From positions 3,782,001 through 3,846,000 of the forward strand of contig NZ_CP034328.1 in assembly GCF_003940805.1 (NCBI RefSeq): a stretch of 64,000 nucleotides of DNA. Reading direction: 5' to 3'. Position numbers and translations under genes: made by a program. This document shows, one piece after another, positions 36,149-45,738 of the stretch (the stretch's first letter is position 1; the number at the start of each line of letters is the position of its first letter). Source of the DNA: Tabrizicola piscis (GTDB lineage: Bacteria; Pseudomonadota; Alphaproteobacteria; Rhodobacterales; Rhodobacteraceae). Below the pieces are notes generated by a model. It made no database searches and was not told the origin of the DNA. It saw only the letters and a list, made by a program, of their open reading frames with translations.

Positions 36149-36475
36149 TGCCGCCTCCGAGTTTGCGTCTTCCTGGACCCGTCTGGCCTGGGTTTTCCCC
36201 AAGCTCTCGGCTCCGGCCCGGTAGACAGGGGCCCAACGCTATTTTCCGAACCAATTCCACTATAACGCGAGGAATGTGCAGGTTCATCCCTTTTTAACGC
36301 TATCGTCAACAAGTTGCCGGTCCGTGGCCTTGCTGCCATGACCGTGCGGGAGGGGGCTGTCCAGATTGCGCAGCGTGTCAAACCCTGCGCTTATTCCGCT
36401 GGGGCCGAAGCGACACTGGGGGCGGGTTCGGCAGGTGCGGGACGGGAGCCCGCAGTTGATGGGGGGAAACACCTG

Positions 36476-38467
36476 ATGCAAGCAACACCCGGTCCGATCA
36501 GGGACACGCCGAACCTGTTCATTCCGCTGGCCGATGGCTGCCAACTGGCGGCGCGGGTCTGGATGCCGGAGTCGGCCACAGATGCTCCCGTGCCTGCGAT
36601 CCTTGAATACATCCCCTATCGCAAGCGCGATGGCACCCTGCCGCGGGATGAAACCATGCATCCCTACATGGCGGCGCGGGGCTATGCCTGCATCCGCGTC
36701 GACCTGCGCGGGACTGGCGACAGTGACGGAATCCTGACCGATGAATACACCCAGCAAGAGCTTGCAGACGCCTGCGAGGTGATCGGCTGGCTTGCGGCGC
36801 AGCCATGGTGCTCGGGTTCGGTCGGGATGATGGGCAAAAGCTGGGGCGGGTTCAACGGCCTGCAGACAGCGGCCCTGCGCCCGCCTGCGCTGAAGGCAGT
36901 GGTGACGGTCTGTTCCTCGGCCGACCGGTTCGAGGATGACATCCACTTCAAGGGCGGCTGTCTTCTGGGCGAGAATGTCGGCTGGGGTGCGGTGATGCTG
37001 TCCTATTCCTCGCGCCCGCCGGACCCGGACTTGTGGCCGGACTGGCGCGCGCAGTGGCTGCGTCGGCTGGAGGCGGATCAGCCGCTGGCCCCGGTCTGGG
37101 CCGGGCATCAGGCCCGCGATGATTACTGGAAGCACGGGTCGGTCTGTGAGGACTGGTCGGCGATTGCGGTGCCCGTTCTGTCAATCGGTGGCTGGGCCGA
37201 CAATTACATGAACACGGTCAGCCATCTGGTCCGCAACCTTGCCGTCCCTGTGCAAGGGATTGTCGGCCCATGGGTGCATCAGTATCCGCATATGGCCGTG
37301 CCGGGCCCCCGGGTGGGCTTCCTGCAGATCGCCCTGCGCTGGTGGGACCGCTGGCTGAAGGGCATCGCGAACGGGGCCGAGGGCGACCCGGCCTATCGCG
37401 CCTATGTGCTGCATTCCGCCCCGCCCGACGCCAGTGCGGCGCAGCGACCCGGGCATTGGGTGGCTGAATCAACGTGGCCATCAGCCCGTGTCACGCAGAC
37501 GTCGCTGGCCCTGTCGCCCAGGTCTGTGCTGGGCGGTCCGGGTGGTGCGCTTGATCGGCAGATCGCCACGCCGCAGACGCTTGGGCTGGCGGCGGGAGAG
37601 TTCTTTCCCATGGGTCTGGATGCCGAGATGCCGGCGGATCAGGCTGGGGATGATGCGCGCGCGGTCTGCTTCGAGACGCCGCCTTTAGTGGATGATCTGC
37701 AACTGTTCGGGGCGGCGCGGCTGACCCTGCGCCTGATGTCGGACAAGCCGAAGGCGCTGGTCATCGCGCGGCTGTGCGACGTGGCCCCTGACGGGTCATC
37801 GGTCCGGATCGCGCATGGGATGCTGAACCTGTGCCACCGCGACAGCCGTGAGGCACCTTCGCCCGTGCCGATGGGCCAACCGCTTGAGATCGGGGTGACG
37901 CTGGACCAGATGGCCTACCGCCTTGCGCGGGGGCACCGGCTGCGGCTTTCGCTGTCAACGACGTACTGGCCCTTCGTCTGGCCCAGCCCCGAGGCGGCCA
38001 CGCTGACGCTGCTGGCCGGAACGCTGGACCTGCCCTGCCATGACGGGGGCACCGGGGACGACTGGGTTCCGCCACCGGCGGAGTCTGGCCCTGCGTGGCG
38101 GCACCGCGTCTTGCGGGCCGGAACGGCTGCGCGACGGGTGGAAACGGACCTGATCGGGGGGCGGGTGACGCTGGTGGTCGAGACCGACGAAGGCGACAGC
38201 GAAAACCTTGACCACGGTCTGGTTTCGGGGGGGACGATGTCCGAACGCTGGTCGATCCTGCCCGATGACCCGCTGTCGGCACGGGCCGAGATTGCATGGC
38301 AGCAGCGGCTGTCGCGCGGCGACTGGTCGGTCCGGACCGAGGCGCTGACCACGATGTGGGGCGATGCGACCCATCTGCATTTCCACAGCCGACTGACCGC
38401 ATGGGAAGGCGAGACGGTGGTTCACGATCGGTCAAGCGCGCACAAAGTTCCACGCGACTTTGTCTGA
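36476..38467 (+). CDS. CocE/NonD family serine hydrolase (X-Pro dipeptidyl-peptidase S15-like)
   Basis: 663 residues, cytoplasmic (no signal peptide). The N-terminal alpha/beta hydrolase domain has ILEYIPYRKRDGT, RVDLRGTGDSDG and the nucleophile Ser122 in MMGKSWGGFNGLQ. A catalytic His is likely in GPWVHQYPH near 267. The C-terminal jelly-roll domain has DLQLFGAARLTLRL and RGHRLRLSLSTTYWPFVWPS. The family includes cocaine esterase, acylases and X-Pro dipeptidases, so ester or amide bonds of acylated amino acids or peptides are plausible substrates. The ATG at 36476 follows GGGGGG. It precedes an ABC importer operon. Confidence 0.85.
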   Translation: MQATPGPIRDTPNLFIPLADGCQLAARVWMPESATDAPVPAILEYIPYRKRDGTLPRDETMHPYMAARGYACIRVDLRGTGDSDGILTDEYTQQELADACEVIGWLAAQPWCSGSVGMMGKSWGGFNGLQTAALRPPALKAVVTVCSSADRFEDDIHFKGGCLLGENVGWGAVMLSYSSRPPDPDLWPDWRAQWLRRLEADQPLAPVWAGHQARDDYWKHGSVCEDWSAIAVPVLSIGGWADNYMNTVSHLVRNLAVPVQGIVGPWVHQYPHMAVPGPRVGFLQIALRWWDRWLKGIANGAEGDPAYRAYVLHSAPPDASAAQRPGHWVAESTWPSARVTQTSLALSPRSVLGGPGGALDRQIATPQTLGLAAGEFFPMGLDAEMPADQAGDDARAVCFETPPLVDDLQLFGAARLTLRLMSDKPKALVIARLCDVAPDGSSVRIAHGMLNLCHRDSREAPSPVPMGQPLEIGVTLDQMAYRLARGHRLRLSLSTTYWPFVWPSPEAATLTLLAGTLDLPCHDGGTGDDWVPPPAESGPAWRHRVLRAGTAARRVETDLIGGRVTLVVETDEGDSENLDHGLVSGGTMSERWSILPDDPLSARAEIAWQQRLSRGDWSVRTEALTTMWGDATHLHFHSRLTAWEGETVVHDRSSAHKVPRDFV

Positions 38468-38567
38468 TGGCTTTTACACTCCTGCGTAAAGTTAACGTTG
38501 CCGCAAGGCACTTCATCGGGTTATTGATTCGTCAGTCAAAGAAAAAAGCACCTACAGGGAGACCGTC

Positions 38568-40154
38568 ATGAACGAAGAACTCAAGTATCTGCTGTCGCGC
38601 GCCGCAAAGGGAACCTACAGCCGACGCGCGTTTTTGGGCCGGGCGACGGCGCTTGGCATGTCTGCTGCGATGGCGAACACGGTTCTGGCCACGGCGGTTC
38701 GGGCGGAGGGCCCCAAGAAGGGCGGCACGCTGAAGATCGGCCTGCAGGGCGGGGAAAGCACGAACTCGCTTGATCCGGCGCTGGCGGCAAGCCAAGTGCC
38801 CTATTCCAACCTGCGCATGATCGGCGACCCGCTGGTCGAGGTGGACGGCGAAGGCAATCTGGAAATGCGGATCGCGGAATCCGTGGAAAGCAGCCCGGAC
38901 GCCAAGACCTGGATGTTCAAGATCCGTCAGGGGGTGGAGTTTCACAACGGCAAGACCCTGACGCCGGATGACGTGCTGGCCACCCTGCAGCGCCACAGTG
39001 ATGAGGCATCGCAATCCGGTGCGCTGGGCATCATGCAGGGCATCGAAAGCATGAAGGTGGATGGCGACTATGTTGCCGTGTCGCTGGCGACGGCGAACGC
39101 CGACCTGCCCTACCTTATGGCGGACTATCACCTGATGATGCAGCCCGGCGGCGGGCGGGAGAACCCGGCCGACGGCATCATGACCGGGCCTTACAAGTCC
39201 ATCGTGAACGAACCCGGCGTGCGCCATGTGTATGAGCGGTTTGCAAACTACTTCATGGACGACCGCGCCCATGCCGACAGCGTCGAGATTCTGGTGATCA
39301 ACGACGCGACCGCGCGCACCACGGCGCTGCAGTCGGGTCAGGTCCACATGATCAACCGGGTTGAGCCGCGGATCGCTGACCTGCTCAAGCGCGCGCCCGG
39401 GGTTACGGTGCAGAACGTGTCGGGCCGTGGGCATTATGTGTTCATCATGCATTGCAACACCGCGCCCTTCGACAACAAGGACCTGCGGCTGGCGCTGAAA
39501 TATGCCATCGACCGGCAAGAGATGCTGGACAAGATCCTGATGGGCTATGGCGGGCTTGGCAACGACATCCCGATCAACGCGGCCTACCCGCTGTTCGACG
39601 ATACGATGGAACAGCGGATGTATGACCCCGACAAGGCGGCCTTCCATTACAAGGCCTCGGGTCATGACGGATCGCCCATTGTGCTGCGGACATCGGACGT
39701 GGCTTTCCCCGGTGCCATCGACGCGGCGGCGCTGTTCCAGCAGTCGGCGGCCAAGGCCGGCATCACGCTTGAGATCAAGCGCGAACCGGGGGACGGCTAC
39801 TGGTCCGACGTGTGGAACGCGCAGCCGTTCAGCGCCTCGTACTGGGGTGGGCGGCCGGTGCAGGACCAGATGTATTCGACGGCCTACCTGTCGAGCGCGG
39901 ACTGGAACGACACCCGGTTCTTCAACGACGGCTTTGATGCACTGCTGCTGCAGGCGCGGGGCGAACTGGACACGGCCAAGCGCAAGGGCCTGTACAGCGA
40001 GATGGCCCGCATCCTGCACGAGGAAGGCGGCCTGATCTGCCCGATGTTCAACGATTTCATCGATGCGCACGGGCCGGACACGCTGGGCTGGGTCAATGAC
40101 CCGAACGGCGAGATGATGGGCGGCTATGCCGGTGTGAAATGCTGGTTGGCCTGA
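38568..40154 (+). CDS. ABC transporter substrate-binding protein, family 5, Tat-exported
   Basis: 528-residue periplasmic binding protein of the peptide/nickel (DppA/OppA) type. The N terminus carries a twin-arginine signal, SRRAFLGRATALGMSAAMAN, followed by a hydrophobic stretch and a cleavage site near ATAVRAEG. This implies export folded through Tat. Conserved parts include NSLDPAL, FKIRQGVEFHNGKTLTPDDV and DLRLALKYAIDRQEML. It is the first transporter gene of the operon 38568-44413; the ligand is unknown but probably peptide-like. Confidence 0.9.
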   Translation: MNEELKYLLSRAAKGTYSRRAFLGRATALGMSAAMANTVLATAVRAEGPKKGGTLKIGLQGGESTNSLDPALAASQVPYSNLRMIGDPLVEVDGEGNLEMRIAESVESSPDAKTWMFKIRQGVEFHNGKTLTPDDVLATLQRHSDEASQSGALGIMQGIESMKVDGDYVAVSLATANADLPYLMADYHLMMQPGGGRENPADGIMTGPYKSIVNEPGVRHVYERFANYFMDDRAHADSVEILVINDATARTTALQSGQVHMINRVEPRIADLLKRAPGVTVQNVSGRGHYVFIMHCNTAPFDNKDLRLALKYAIDRQEMLDKILMGYGGLGNDIPINAAYPLFDDTMEQRMYDPDKAAFHYKASGHDGSPIVLRTSDVAFPGAIDAAALFQQSAAKAGITLEIKREPGDGYWSDVWNAQPFSASYWGGRPVQDQMYSTAYLSSADWNDTRFFNDGFDALLLQARGELDTAKRKGLYSEMARILHEEGGLICPMFNDFIDAHGPDTLGWVNDPNGEMMGGYAGVKCWLA

Positions 40155-40161
40155 CGGCGGG

Positions 40162-41118
40162 ATGCATCCCGTCGTAAAGCTTATCGCCCAGCGCCTTGCG
40201 CTGGGCCTCCTGCTCCTCTGGGCGGCTTCGGTGCTGATCTTTGTCGGCACCGAAATCCTGCCGGGTGATGTGGCGCAGAACATTCTTGGCCAATCCGCCA
40301 CGCCGCAGGCGCTTGAAAACCTGCGCGCCCAGCTTGGGCTGAATGAACCGCCGCTGACCCGCTACTTCTCGTGGTTCGGCGGGGTGCTGCAGGGGGATCT
40401 TGGCACGGCCCTGTCCAACGGTCAGGACATCGCCACTTCGATGGGGAAGCGGCTGGGCAACACGCTGTTTCTGGCGTTCTGGGCGGCGGTCGTGGCCGTA
40501 CCGCTGGCGATTGTGCTGGGCATCATCGCGGTGCGCTATCGGAACCGTTGGCCCGACAAGGTCATTTCCACCTTCACGCTTGCCACGGTTTCCGTGCCCG
40601 AGTTCCTGCTGGGCTATATCGCGATCTTCTTTCTGTCGGTGCAGGTCCGCTGGTTGCCATCGCTGGCGACGATCCATGACGGAATGTCACTGGGCGAAAA
40701 GCTGCAAGTCATCGCGCTGCCAGTGCTGGTGCTTGTGCTGACCGTGCTGGGCCACATGATGCGGATGACGCGGGCGGCGATCCTGAACGTGATGGAATCG
40801 GCCTATGTCGAAACGGCCGAGTTGAAGGGCCTGCGCCCGATCAACATCATCGCGCGCCATGCGTTGCCGAACGCGATTGCGCCGGTGGTCAATGTGGTGA
40901 TGCTGAACCTTGCCTATCTGGTCGTCGGCGTTGTCGTCGTCGAGGTGGTCTTTGTCTATCCCGGCATGGGCCAGTACCTTGTGGACCATGTCTCCAAGCG
41001 CGATGTGCCGGTGGTGCAGGCCTGCGGTCTGGTCTTTGCGGCGGTCTATATCGGGATGAACCTGATTGCTGACGTGGTGTCGATCCTGGCGAACCCGCGA
41101 CTGAGGCATCCGAAATGA
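40162..41118 (+). CDS. ABC transporter permease, DppB type
   Basis: 318 residues with six membrane spans. It has the ERF domain of DppB/OppB permeases: LFVGTEILPGDVAQNILGQSATP-like, TLFLAFWAAVVAVPLAIVLG and the EAA loop SAYVETAELKGLRPINIIARHALPNAI. It starts 7 bases after the binding-protein gene. It pairs with the DppC-type permease that follows. Confidence 0.92.
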   Translation: MHPVVKLIAQRLALGLLLLWAASVLIFVGTEILPGDVAQNILGQSATPQALENLRAQLGLNEPPLTRYFSWFGGVLQGDLGTALSNGQDIATSMGKRLGNTLFLAFWAAVVAVPLAIVLGIIAVRYRNRWPDKVISTFTLATVSVPEFLLGYIAIFFLSVQVRWLPSLATIHDGMSLGEKLQVIALPVLVLVLTVLGHMMRMTRAAILNVMESAYVETAELKGLRPINIIARHALPNAIAPVVNVVMLNLAYLVVGVVVVEVVFVYPGMGQYLVDHVSKRDVPVVQACGLVFAAVYIGMNLIADVVSILANPRLRHPK

Positions 41119-41125
41119 GCCCGAC

Positions 41126-41941
41126 ATGAGAATGCCCATTTCCGCAATGATCGGGATCTTCTTCACCGCCAGCTATTTCATCGCGGCGTTGTTCGCCGAC
41201 TGGCTGGCCCCCTACGGCATGGCGGAAATCGTGGGCGATGTCTGGGAGCCGTGGTCGGCTGAGCATCTTCTGGGCACCGACGGCATCGGTCGCGACCTTC
41301 TCAGCCGGATGATCTATGGCGGCCAGACGACAATCTTCGTGGCGGCAACGGCGACGGTGCTGAGTTTCTCGCTCGGGTCCATCCTTGGGTTCACGGCGGC
41401 GGTGCGCGGGGGCTGGATCGACCAGATCCTGTCGCGCATGGTTGATCTGATGATGTCGATCCCGTCGCTGATCTCGGCGCTGGTCGTGCTGTCGGTGATG
41501 CCGGTGACCCTGCCCGTGCTGATCCTGGTGATGGGGGTGTTGGACGCCACGCGCGTGTTCCGCCTTAGCCGCGCGGTGGCGGTGGACATCACCGTGATGG
41601 ACTATGTCGAGGCAGCGCGTCTGCGGGGCGAACAGCAATCCTGGATCATCTTCCGCGAGATCCTGCCCAATGCGCTGTCGCCGCTGGTGGCAGAAATGGG
41701 GCTGCGGTTCATCTTCATGGTGCTGTTCATCTCGACCCTGTCCTTCCTGGGTCTGGGCGTGCAGCCGCCGCTGGCCGACTGGGGCGGCATCGTGAAGGAA
41801 AACAAGGAGGGAATCGTCTACGGCATCCCTGCTGCCCTGTTGCCTGCCATCGCGATTGCGACACTGGCGATATCGGTCAACCTTGTGGCTGACTGGGTCC
41901 TGAACCGCACCGCAAGCCTGAAGGGGGGACGCAGTGGCTGA
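41126..41941 (+). CDS. ABC transporter permease, DppC type
   Basis: 271 residues, the second permease. It shows the DppC landmarks HLLGTDGIGRDLLSRMIYGGQTT, DLMMSIPSLISALVVL and the EAA loop YVEAARLRGEQQSWIIFREILPNALSPL. It ends STLSFLGLGVQPPLADWGGIV. It overlaps the ATPase gene by 8 bases. Confidence 0.92.
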   Translation: MRMPISAMIGIFFTASYFIAALFADWLAPYGMAEIVGDVWEPWSAEHLLGTDGIGRDLLSRMIYGGQTTIFVAATATVLSFSLGSILGFTAAVRGGWIDQILSRMVDLMMSIPSLISALVVLSVMPVTLPVLILVMGVLDATRVFRLSRAVAVDITVMDYVEAARLRGEQQSWIIFREILPNALSPLVAEMGLRFIFMVLFISTLSFLGLGVQPPLADWGGIVKENKEGIVYGIPAALLPAIAIATLAISVNLVADWVLNRTASLKGGRSG

Positions 41942-43568
41942 ACCCCTGCTGGACATCAAGGATCTGAAGATCGAAGCGACGTCCTACCCCCCGGGCGAGG
42001 CGCCGCGCAATGTGACGCTGGTCGAAGGCGTGTCGTTTCAGTTGGAAAAGGGCAGGGTGCTGGGCCTGATCGGGGAATCCGGGGCGGGCAAGTCGACCAT
42101 CGGCCTGTCCTCCATGGCCTATGGCCGGGGGGGCGTGCGGATCACGGGCGGGAGCATCCAGCTGAACGGGCGGGATCTGCGCCAGACCGACGCTGCAGGG
42201 TTGCGTGCCGTCCGGGGCCGGGACGTGACCTATGTGGCGCAGTCTGCTGCCGCCGCCTTCAACCCGGCCCGCCGCCTGATGGAGCAGGTCATCGAGGCGA
42301 CGCTGCGCCACGACCTCGCCTCGCAATCCGAGGCCGAGGCGCGGGCGGTCGCCCTGTTTCGCAAGCTGGGCCTGCCGGACCCGGAAAGCTTTGGCACCCG
42401 CTATCCGCATCAGGTGTCGGGCGGGCAGTTGCAGCGTGCGATGACGGCGATGGCCCTGTGCCCGAAGCCCGATCTGGTGGTGTTCGACGAACCCACGACG
42501 GCGCTGGACGTGACCACCCAGATCGACGTGCTGGCGGCGATCAAGGAAGCGATCCGCGATACTGGTGTGGCAGCGCTTTACATCACGCATGACCTTGCGG
42601 TCGTGGCGCAGGTTGCCGATGACATCATGGTGCTGCGCCATGGCAAGATGGTGGAATATGGCACCACCGAACAGATCATTACCGCCCCGCGTGAGGACTA
42701 TACCCGCGCGCTGGTGTCGGTCCGGTCGATCGAACATGAGGAAAAGGCCCCGGCTGACCCGATCCTGACAGTGTCGCATGTGACCGCGCGCTATCGTGGC
42801 ACGAATTTCGACGTGTTGAAGGATATCACCGTGGACCTTCCGGCCGGGCAGACGCTGGCTGTGGTCGGGGAAAGCGGGTCGGGCAAATCTACCCTTGCCC
42901 GGGCGATCACCGGCCTGTTGCCGCCCAGTGCGGGCAAGATCACTTTTGCCGGGCGCACTCTTGCGCCCGCGCTTAAGGACCGGAGCAAGGATGATCTGCG
43001 CGAGTTGCAGATGATCTATCAGATGGCCGATACCGCGATGAACCCGCGCCAGACCGTGGGGACAATCATCGGGCGGCCGCTGGAGTTCTACTTTGGCCTG
43101 ACGGGCGAGGCCAAACGCCAGCGCCTGCAGGAACTGCTGGATCAGATCGAAATGGGCGCGGGCTACATCGACCGCTATCCGGCCGAGCTTTCGGGTGGTC
43201 AGAAGCAGCGCGTCTGCATCGCACGGGCGCTGGCCGCAAAGCCGCGCCTTATCATCTGTGACGAGGTGACCTCGGCGCTTGATCCGCTGGTTGCCGATGG
43301 CATCCTGAAGCTGCTTCTGAACCTGCAGCAGCGCGAACATGTGGCCTATCTGTTCATCACCCATGATCTGGCGACCGTGCGGGCCATCTCGGACCGGATT
43401 GCGGTGATGTATCGTGGCGAGGTGGTGCGTTATGGCCAGAAGTCGGACGTGCTGGCCCCGCCCTTTGACGATTATACGGACCTCTTGCTGTCCTCGGTGC
43501 CCGAGATGCGGCTGGGCTGGCTTGAGGAAGTGATTGCCAACCGCAAGATGGAGAGTGGTGGAAATTGA
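41934..43568 (+). CDS. Double ABC ATPase (fused DppD-DppF type)
   Basis: 544 residues with two complete nucleotide-binding domains that energise the importer. Domain 1 has Walker [10 protein letters not shown] near residue 48, signature SGGQLQRA and Walker [14 protein letters not shown]. Domain 2 has Walker [10 protein letters not shown], signature LSGGQKQR and [13 protein letters not shown]. The GTG start at 41934 lies inside the upstream gene and is preceded by AAGGGGGG. Fusion of the two usual ATPases is common in this family. Confidence 0.94.
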   Translation: MAEPLLDIKDLKIEATSYPPGEAPRNVTLVEGVSFQLEKGRVLGLIGESGAGKSTIGLSSMAYGRGGVRITGGSIQLNGRDLRQTDAAGLRAVRGRDVTYVAQSAAAAFNPARRLMEQVIEATLRHDLASQSEAEARAVALFRKLGLPDPESFGTRYPHQVSGGQLQRAMTAMALCPKPDLVVFDEPTTALDVTTQIDVLAAIKEAIRDTGVAALYITHDLAVVAQVADDIMVLRHGKMVEYGTTEQIITAPREDYTRALVSVRSIEHEEKAPADPILTVSHVTARYRGTNFDVLKDITVDLPAGQTLAVVGESGSGKSTLARAITGLLPPSAGKITFAGRTLAPALKDRSKDDLRELQMIYQMADTAMNPRQTVGTIIGRPLEFYFGLTGEAKRQRLQELLDQIEMGAGYIDRYPAELSGGQKQRVCIARALAAKPRLIICDEVTSALDPLVADGILKLLLNLQQREHVAYLFITHDLATVRAISDRIAVMYRGEVVRYGQKSDVLAPPFDDYTDLLLSSVPEMRLGWLEEVIANRKMESGGN

Positions 43569-44413
43569 CCACGGGAAAGCTGCTGCTGATCATCCTCGAC
43601 GGGGTCCCTTACGCCAACTGGCGCCGGTTGTTCGGCAATCTGGAAGGCTGGGTGGCCAGTGGCGAGGCGCAGGTCTGGAAGATGCGGGCGGTGCTGCCTT
43701 CGACCTCGGCCTGTTGCTATGCCTCGATCCACACGGGCGTCTCGCCGCAGGTGCATGGCATCACCGGTAATGACACGATCCGGCGGATCGACCTGCCGGA
43801 CATCTTTTCCGAGACCAGCAAGGCCGGTGGCCGAACCGGTGCAGTCGCCCATTCCTTCTGGAGCGAGTTCTTCAACCGCGCGCCCTTCGATCCGGTCCGG
43901 GATCTGGAATATGATGAACCGCAGGCCAGCCCGATCTCGCACGGGCGGTTTCATACGATGGCGGGCTACAACCTGATCAATCAGATGACGCCTTCAGATG
44001 CCGATCTGTTCGCGACCCTGACCATGCTGTGTGAACGTCACGGGATCGACTATGGCATGCTGCACACCTGCACGCTGGACAGCATGGGCCATCGGTTCGG
44101 CCATGACTGCACCGAGATGGACCACGCCTGCTACGCGATGGATGCGATGCTGGCGCCCTTCATCCCGCGGTGGCGCGCTGCGGGGTATGAGGTGATTGTC
44201 ACCGCCGACCATGGCCAGTCGATCCGGGGGCATCACGGCGGGGCGGGTGCGGATCAGCAGGACTTTGCGCTGTACTACTTCGGCGCTGGCAAGGGGCCAA
44301 AGCCGGATGTGCTGCTTGACCAACTGGCGCTGGCGCCGACGATCCTGTCTCGGCTGGGGGTTAAGGTGCCAACCAGCATGAAGGCCCAGCCCTTCCTGTC
44401 CGTCAAGGCGTGA
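43565..44413 (+). CDS. Alkaline phosphatase-superfamily phosphodiesterase/nucleotide pyrophosphatase
   Basis: 282 residues, cytoplasmic. The metal site is recognisable: LLLIILDGVPY (first Asp), the nucleophile region PSTSACCYASIHTGVSP, DSMGHRFG (Asp/His) and VTADHGQSIRGHHGG (Asp-His and His). This is the type I phosphodiesterase/nucleotide pyrophosphatase pattern. The TTG start at 43565 overlaps the ATPase stop (TTGA). Its place at the end of the importer operon suggests that the imported compound carries a phosphoester or phosphodiester, but this is inference. It overlaps the convergent hydrolase by 11 bases. Confidence 0.82.
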   Translation: MTTGKLLLIILDGVPYANWRRLFGNLEGWVASGEAQVWKMRAVLPSTSACCYASIHTGVSPQVHGITGNDTIRRIDLPDIFSETSKAGGRTGAVAHSFWSEFFNRAPFDPVRDLEYDEPQASPISHGRFHTMAGYNLINQMTPSDADLFATLTMLCERHGIDYGMLHTCTLDSMGHRFGHDCTEMDHACYAMDAMLAPFIPRWRAAGYEVIVTADHGQSIRGHHGGAGADQQDFALYYFGAGKGPKPDVLLDQLALAPTILSRLGVKVPTSMKAQPFLSVKA

Positions 44414-45368
44414 CCGGGACGCCATCGCGCAAGTCCCGGATCGCCGTCGTGATGCGGCTAAAACTGGCGGCGGCGCGCGGAACGCTGTGGCGCGCGCGCA
44501 GATAGCCGTGGACAAGGCCGGGTTCACGGACCCACATCGCCTGACCGCCTGCGTTCTGGATCCGCGTCGCATAGTCAGAGCCGTCGTCGCAGAGCGGGTC
44601 ACACTCGGCGCTGAAGATCACGGTGGGCGGCAGTCCGGCAAAGTTCTGATCCCGCAAGACCGCGGCTGTCGGGTCATCCTGCGGCTCGGGGCCGTCGTAC
44701 CTGATCCGGGCGTAGAACAGCACGTCGTCGCGGGTCAGCATCGGGGCGTTGGCGTGGGTCAGATAGCTTCCGGCATTCCTGTCGCCCCCGAGACCGGGGT
44801 AGATCAGCACCTGACCCAGCAGGCGCACGTCCCCGCCGCGCAGGGCATGGCTGACCGAGGCCGCCAGGGCCGCCCCGGCGCTGTCCCCGGCCAGCACCAA
44901 AGGCCCATGGTCGCCATGCAGCGCCTGCACTGCGGCCAGACAGTCGTTGAAGGCTGCTGGGTGGCGGTGCTCCGGGGCCAGCCGATAGTCGACCGAGACC
45001 ACCCGCATGCCCGTCGCCGCGCAGATTTCGGCGCAGACGTCATCATGGCTTTCAAGACCGCCCACCACGAAGCCGCCGCCGTGCATATAGACAACGGTGC
45101 CGACCATGCCGGGGGTTTCGTAGACGCGCAGGGGAACGCCGGAGGCAGACCCGTCCCGGGCTGTCACGCCTTCAGGATAGCCCGCATGGAAGGCACGGCA
45201 CATGCGGTCATAAACGGCGCGTTGCTGGGCCATGGTCAGGCCGACGGCGTCCGCCGGATAGAAGCGCGCGGTTTCGGTTATGAAGGCCCAAGTCGGGGCG
45301 TCGATCAACTGGTCATAGTCGGGGTCTGAGCTGGGTGCGGAAGCGGTCAGGTGGCGGGCGTCTTGCAT
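44403..45368 (-). CDS. Alpha/beta hydrolase fold-3 (HSL-like esterase)
   Basis: 321-residue hydrolase of the hormone-sensitive lipase family. It has the oxyanion motif HGGGF (96-100), VDYRLAPEHRHPAA, and nucleophile Ser163 in LVLAGDSAGAALA. The catalytic Asp is likely in FSAECDPLCDDG and the His in GLVHGYL. It probably hydrolyses small esters. It lies convergent with the importer operon and may act on the same compounds. The start at ATG 45368 (MQDARHLTAS) is preferred over farther upstream codons. Confidence 0.85.
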   Translation of the reverse strand: MQDARHLTASAPSSDPDYDQLIDAPTWAFITETARFYPADAVGLTMAQQRAVYDRMCRAFHAGYPEGVTARDGSASGVPLRVYETPGMVGTVVYMHGGGFVVGGLESHDDVCAEICAATGMRVVSVDYRLAPEHRHPAAFNDCLAAVQALHGDHGPLVLAGDSAGAALAASVSHALRGGDVRLLGQVLIYPGLGGDRNAGSYLTHANAPMLTRDDVLFYARIRYDGPEPQDDPTAAVLRDQNFAGLPPTVIFSAECDPLCDDGSDYATRIQNAGGQAMWVREPGLVHGYLRARHSVPRAAASFSRITTAIRDLRDGVPVTP

Positions 45369-45738
45369 GGCTTTTGCTTTCTGACCGTTCGCAACAGTCG
45401 CTTGGTCCGTGCTGTCTTGCCCGGTCCCTTGTCCCTGAAGGGCATGGCCGCCCTTGGCAGACTGTACCGATGAATTGCGCCGTATCCTAGCAAACTTGCC
45501 CGCGATGGGGGAGGTCGCTTCGCCACCATGGACCACGACGACGCAAACGCCCGTATTCAGATTTCCGGTGGAATGCAGGCGGATCGGCGTGCGTCTGACT
45601 GCACCCATAGAGGCTTCACTGCGAAGGAAATTCTTCAGGAGGCGTGCAACTTTTTACAGAAGTAGTCCGTAGCTACACAACCGGAAGTCGTAGCGCTATA
45701 GTGCTGGGATTGGAAACAACAGAAGCAAGAGACACGCA
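45369..45738. other. 370-base divergent intergenic region
   Basis: It must carry promoters for the leftward hydrolase and the rightward polysaccharide operon. TATAGT at 45698-45703 is a -10 candidate for the rightward side, 36 bases before the GTG at 45739, without a good -35. Two imperfect repeats, GTCCGTAGCTAC and GTCGTAGCGCTA, precede it. A 45-codon open frame (45528-45665) is present but unconvincing. No other structure was noted. Confidence 0.4.

Noticed and set aside
34568..36265. Long Gly/Arg-rich open frame on the plus strand
   Set aside because: Mirror of the Pro/Ala/Glu-rich linker of the deacetylase-fold gene; low complexity and no start signal.
45528..45665. 45-codon open frame in the hydrolase/sensor gap
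   Set aside because: Weak, distant ribosome site and mixed third-position GC; no recognisable sequence. Not strong enough to call.
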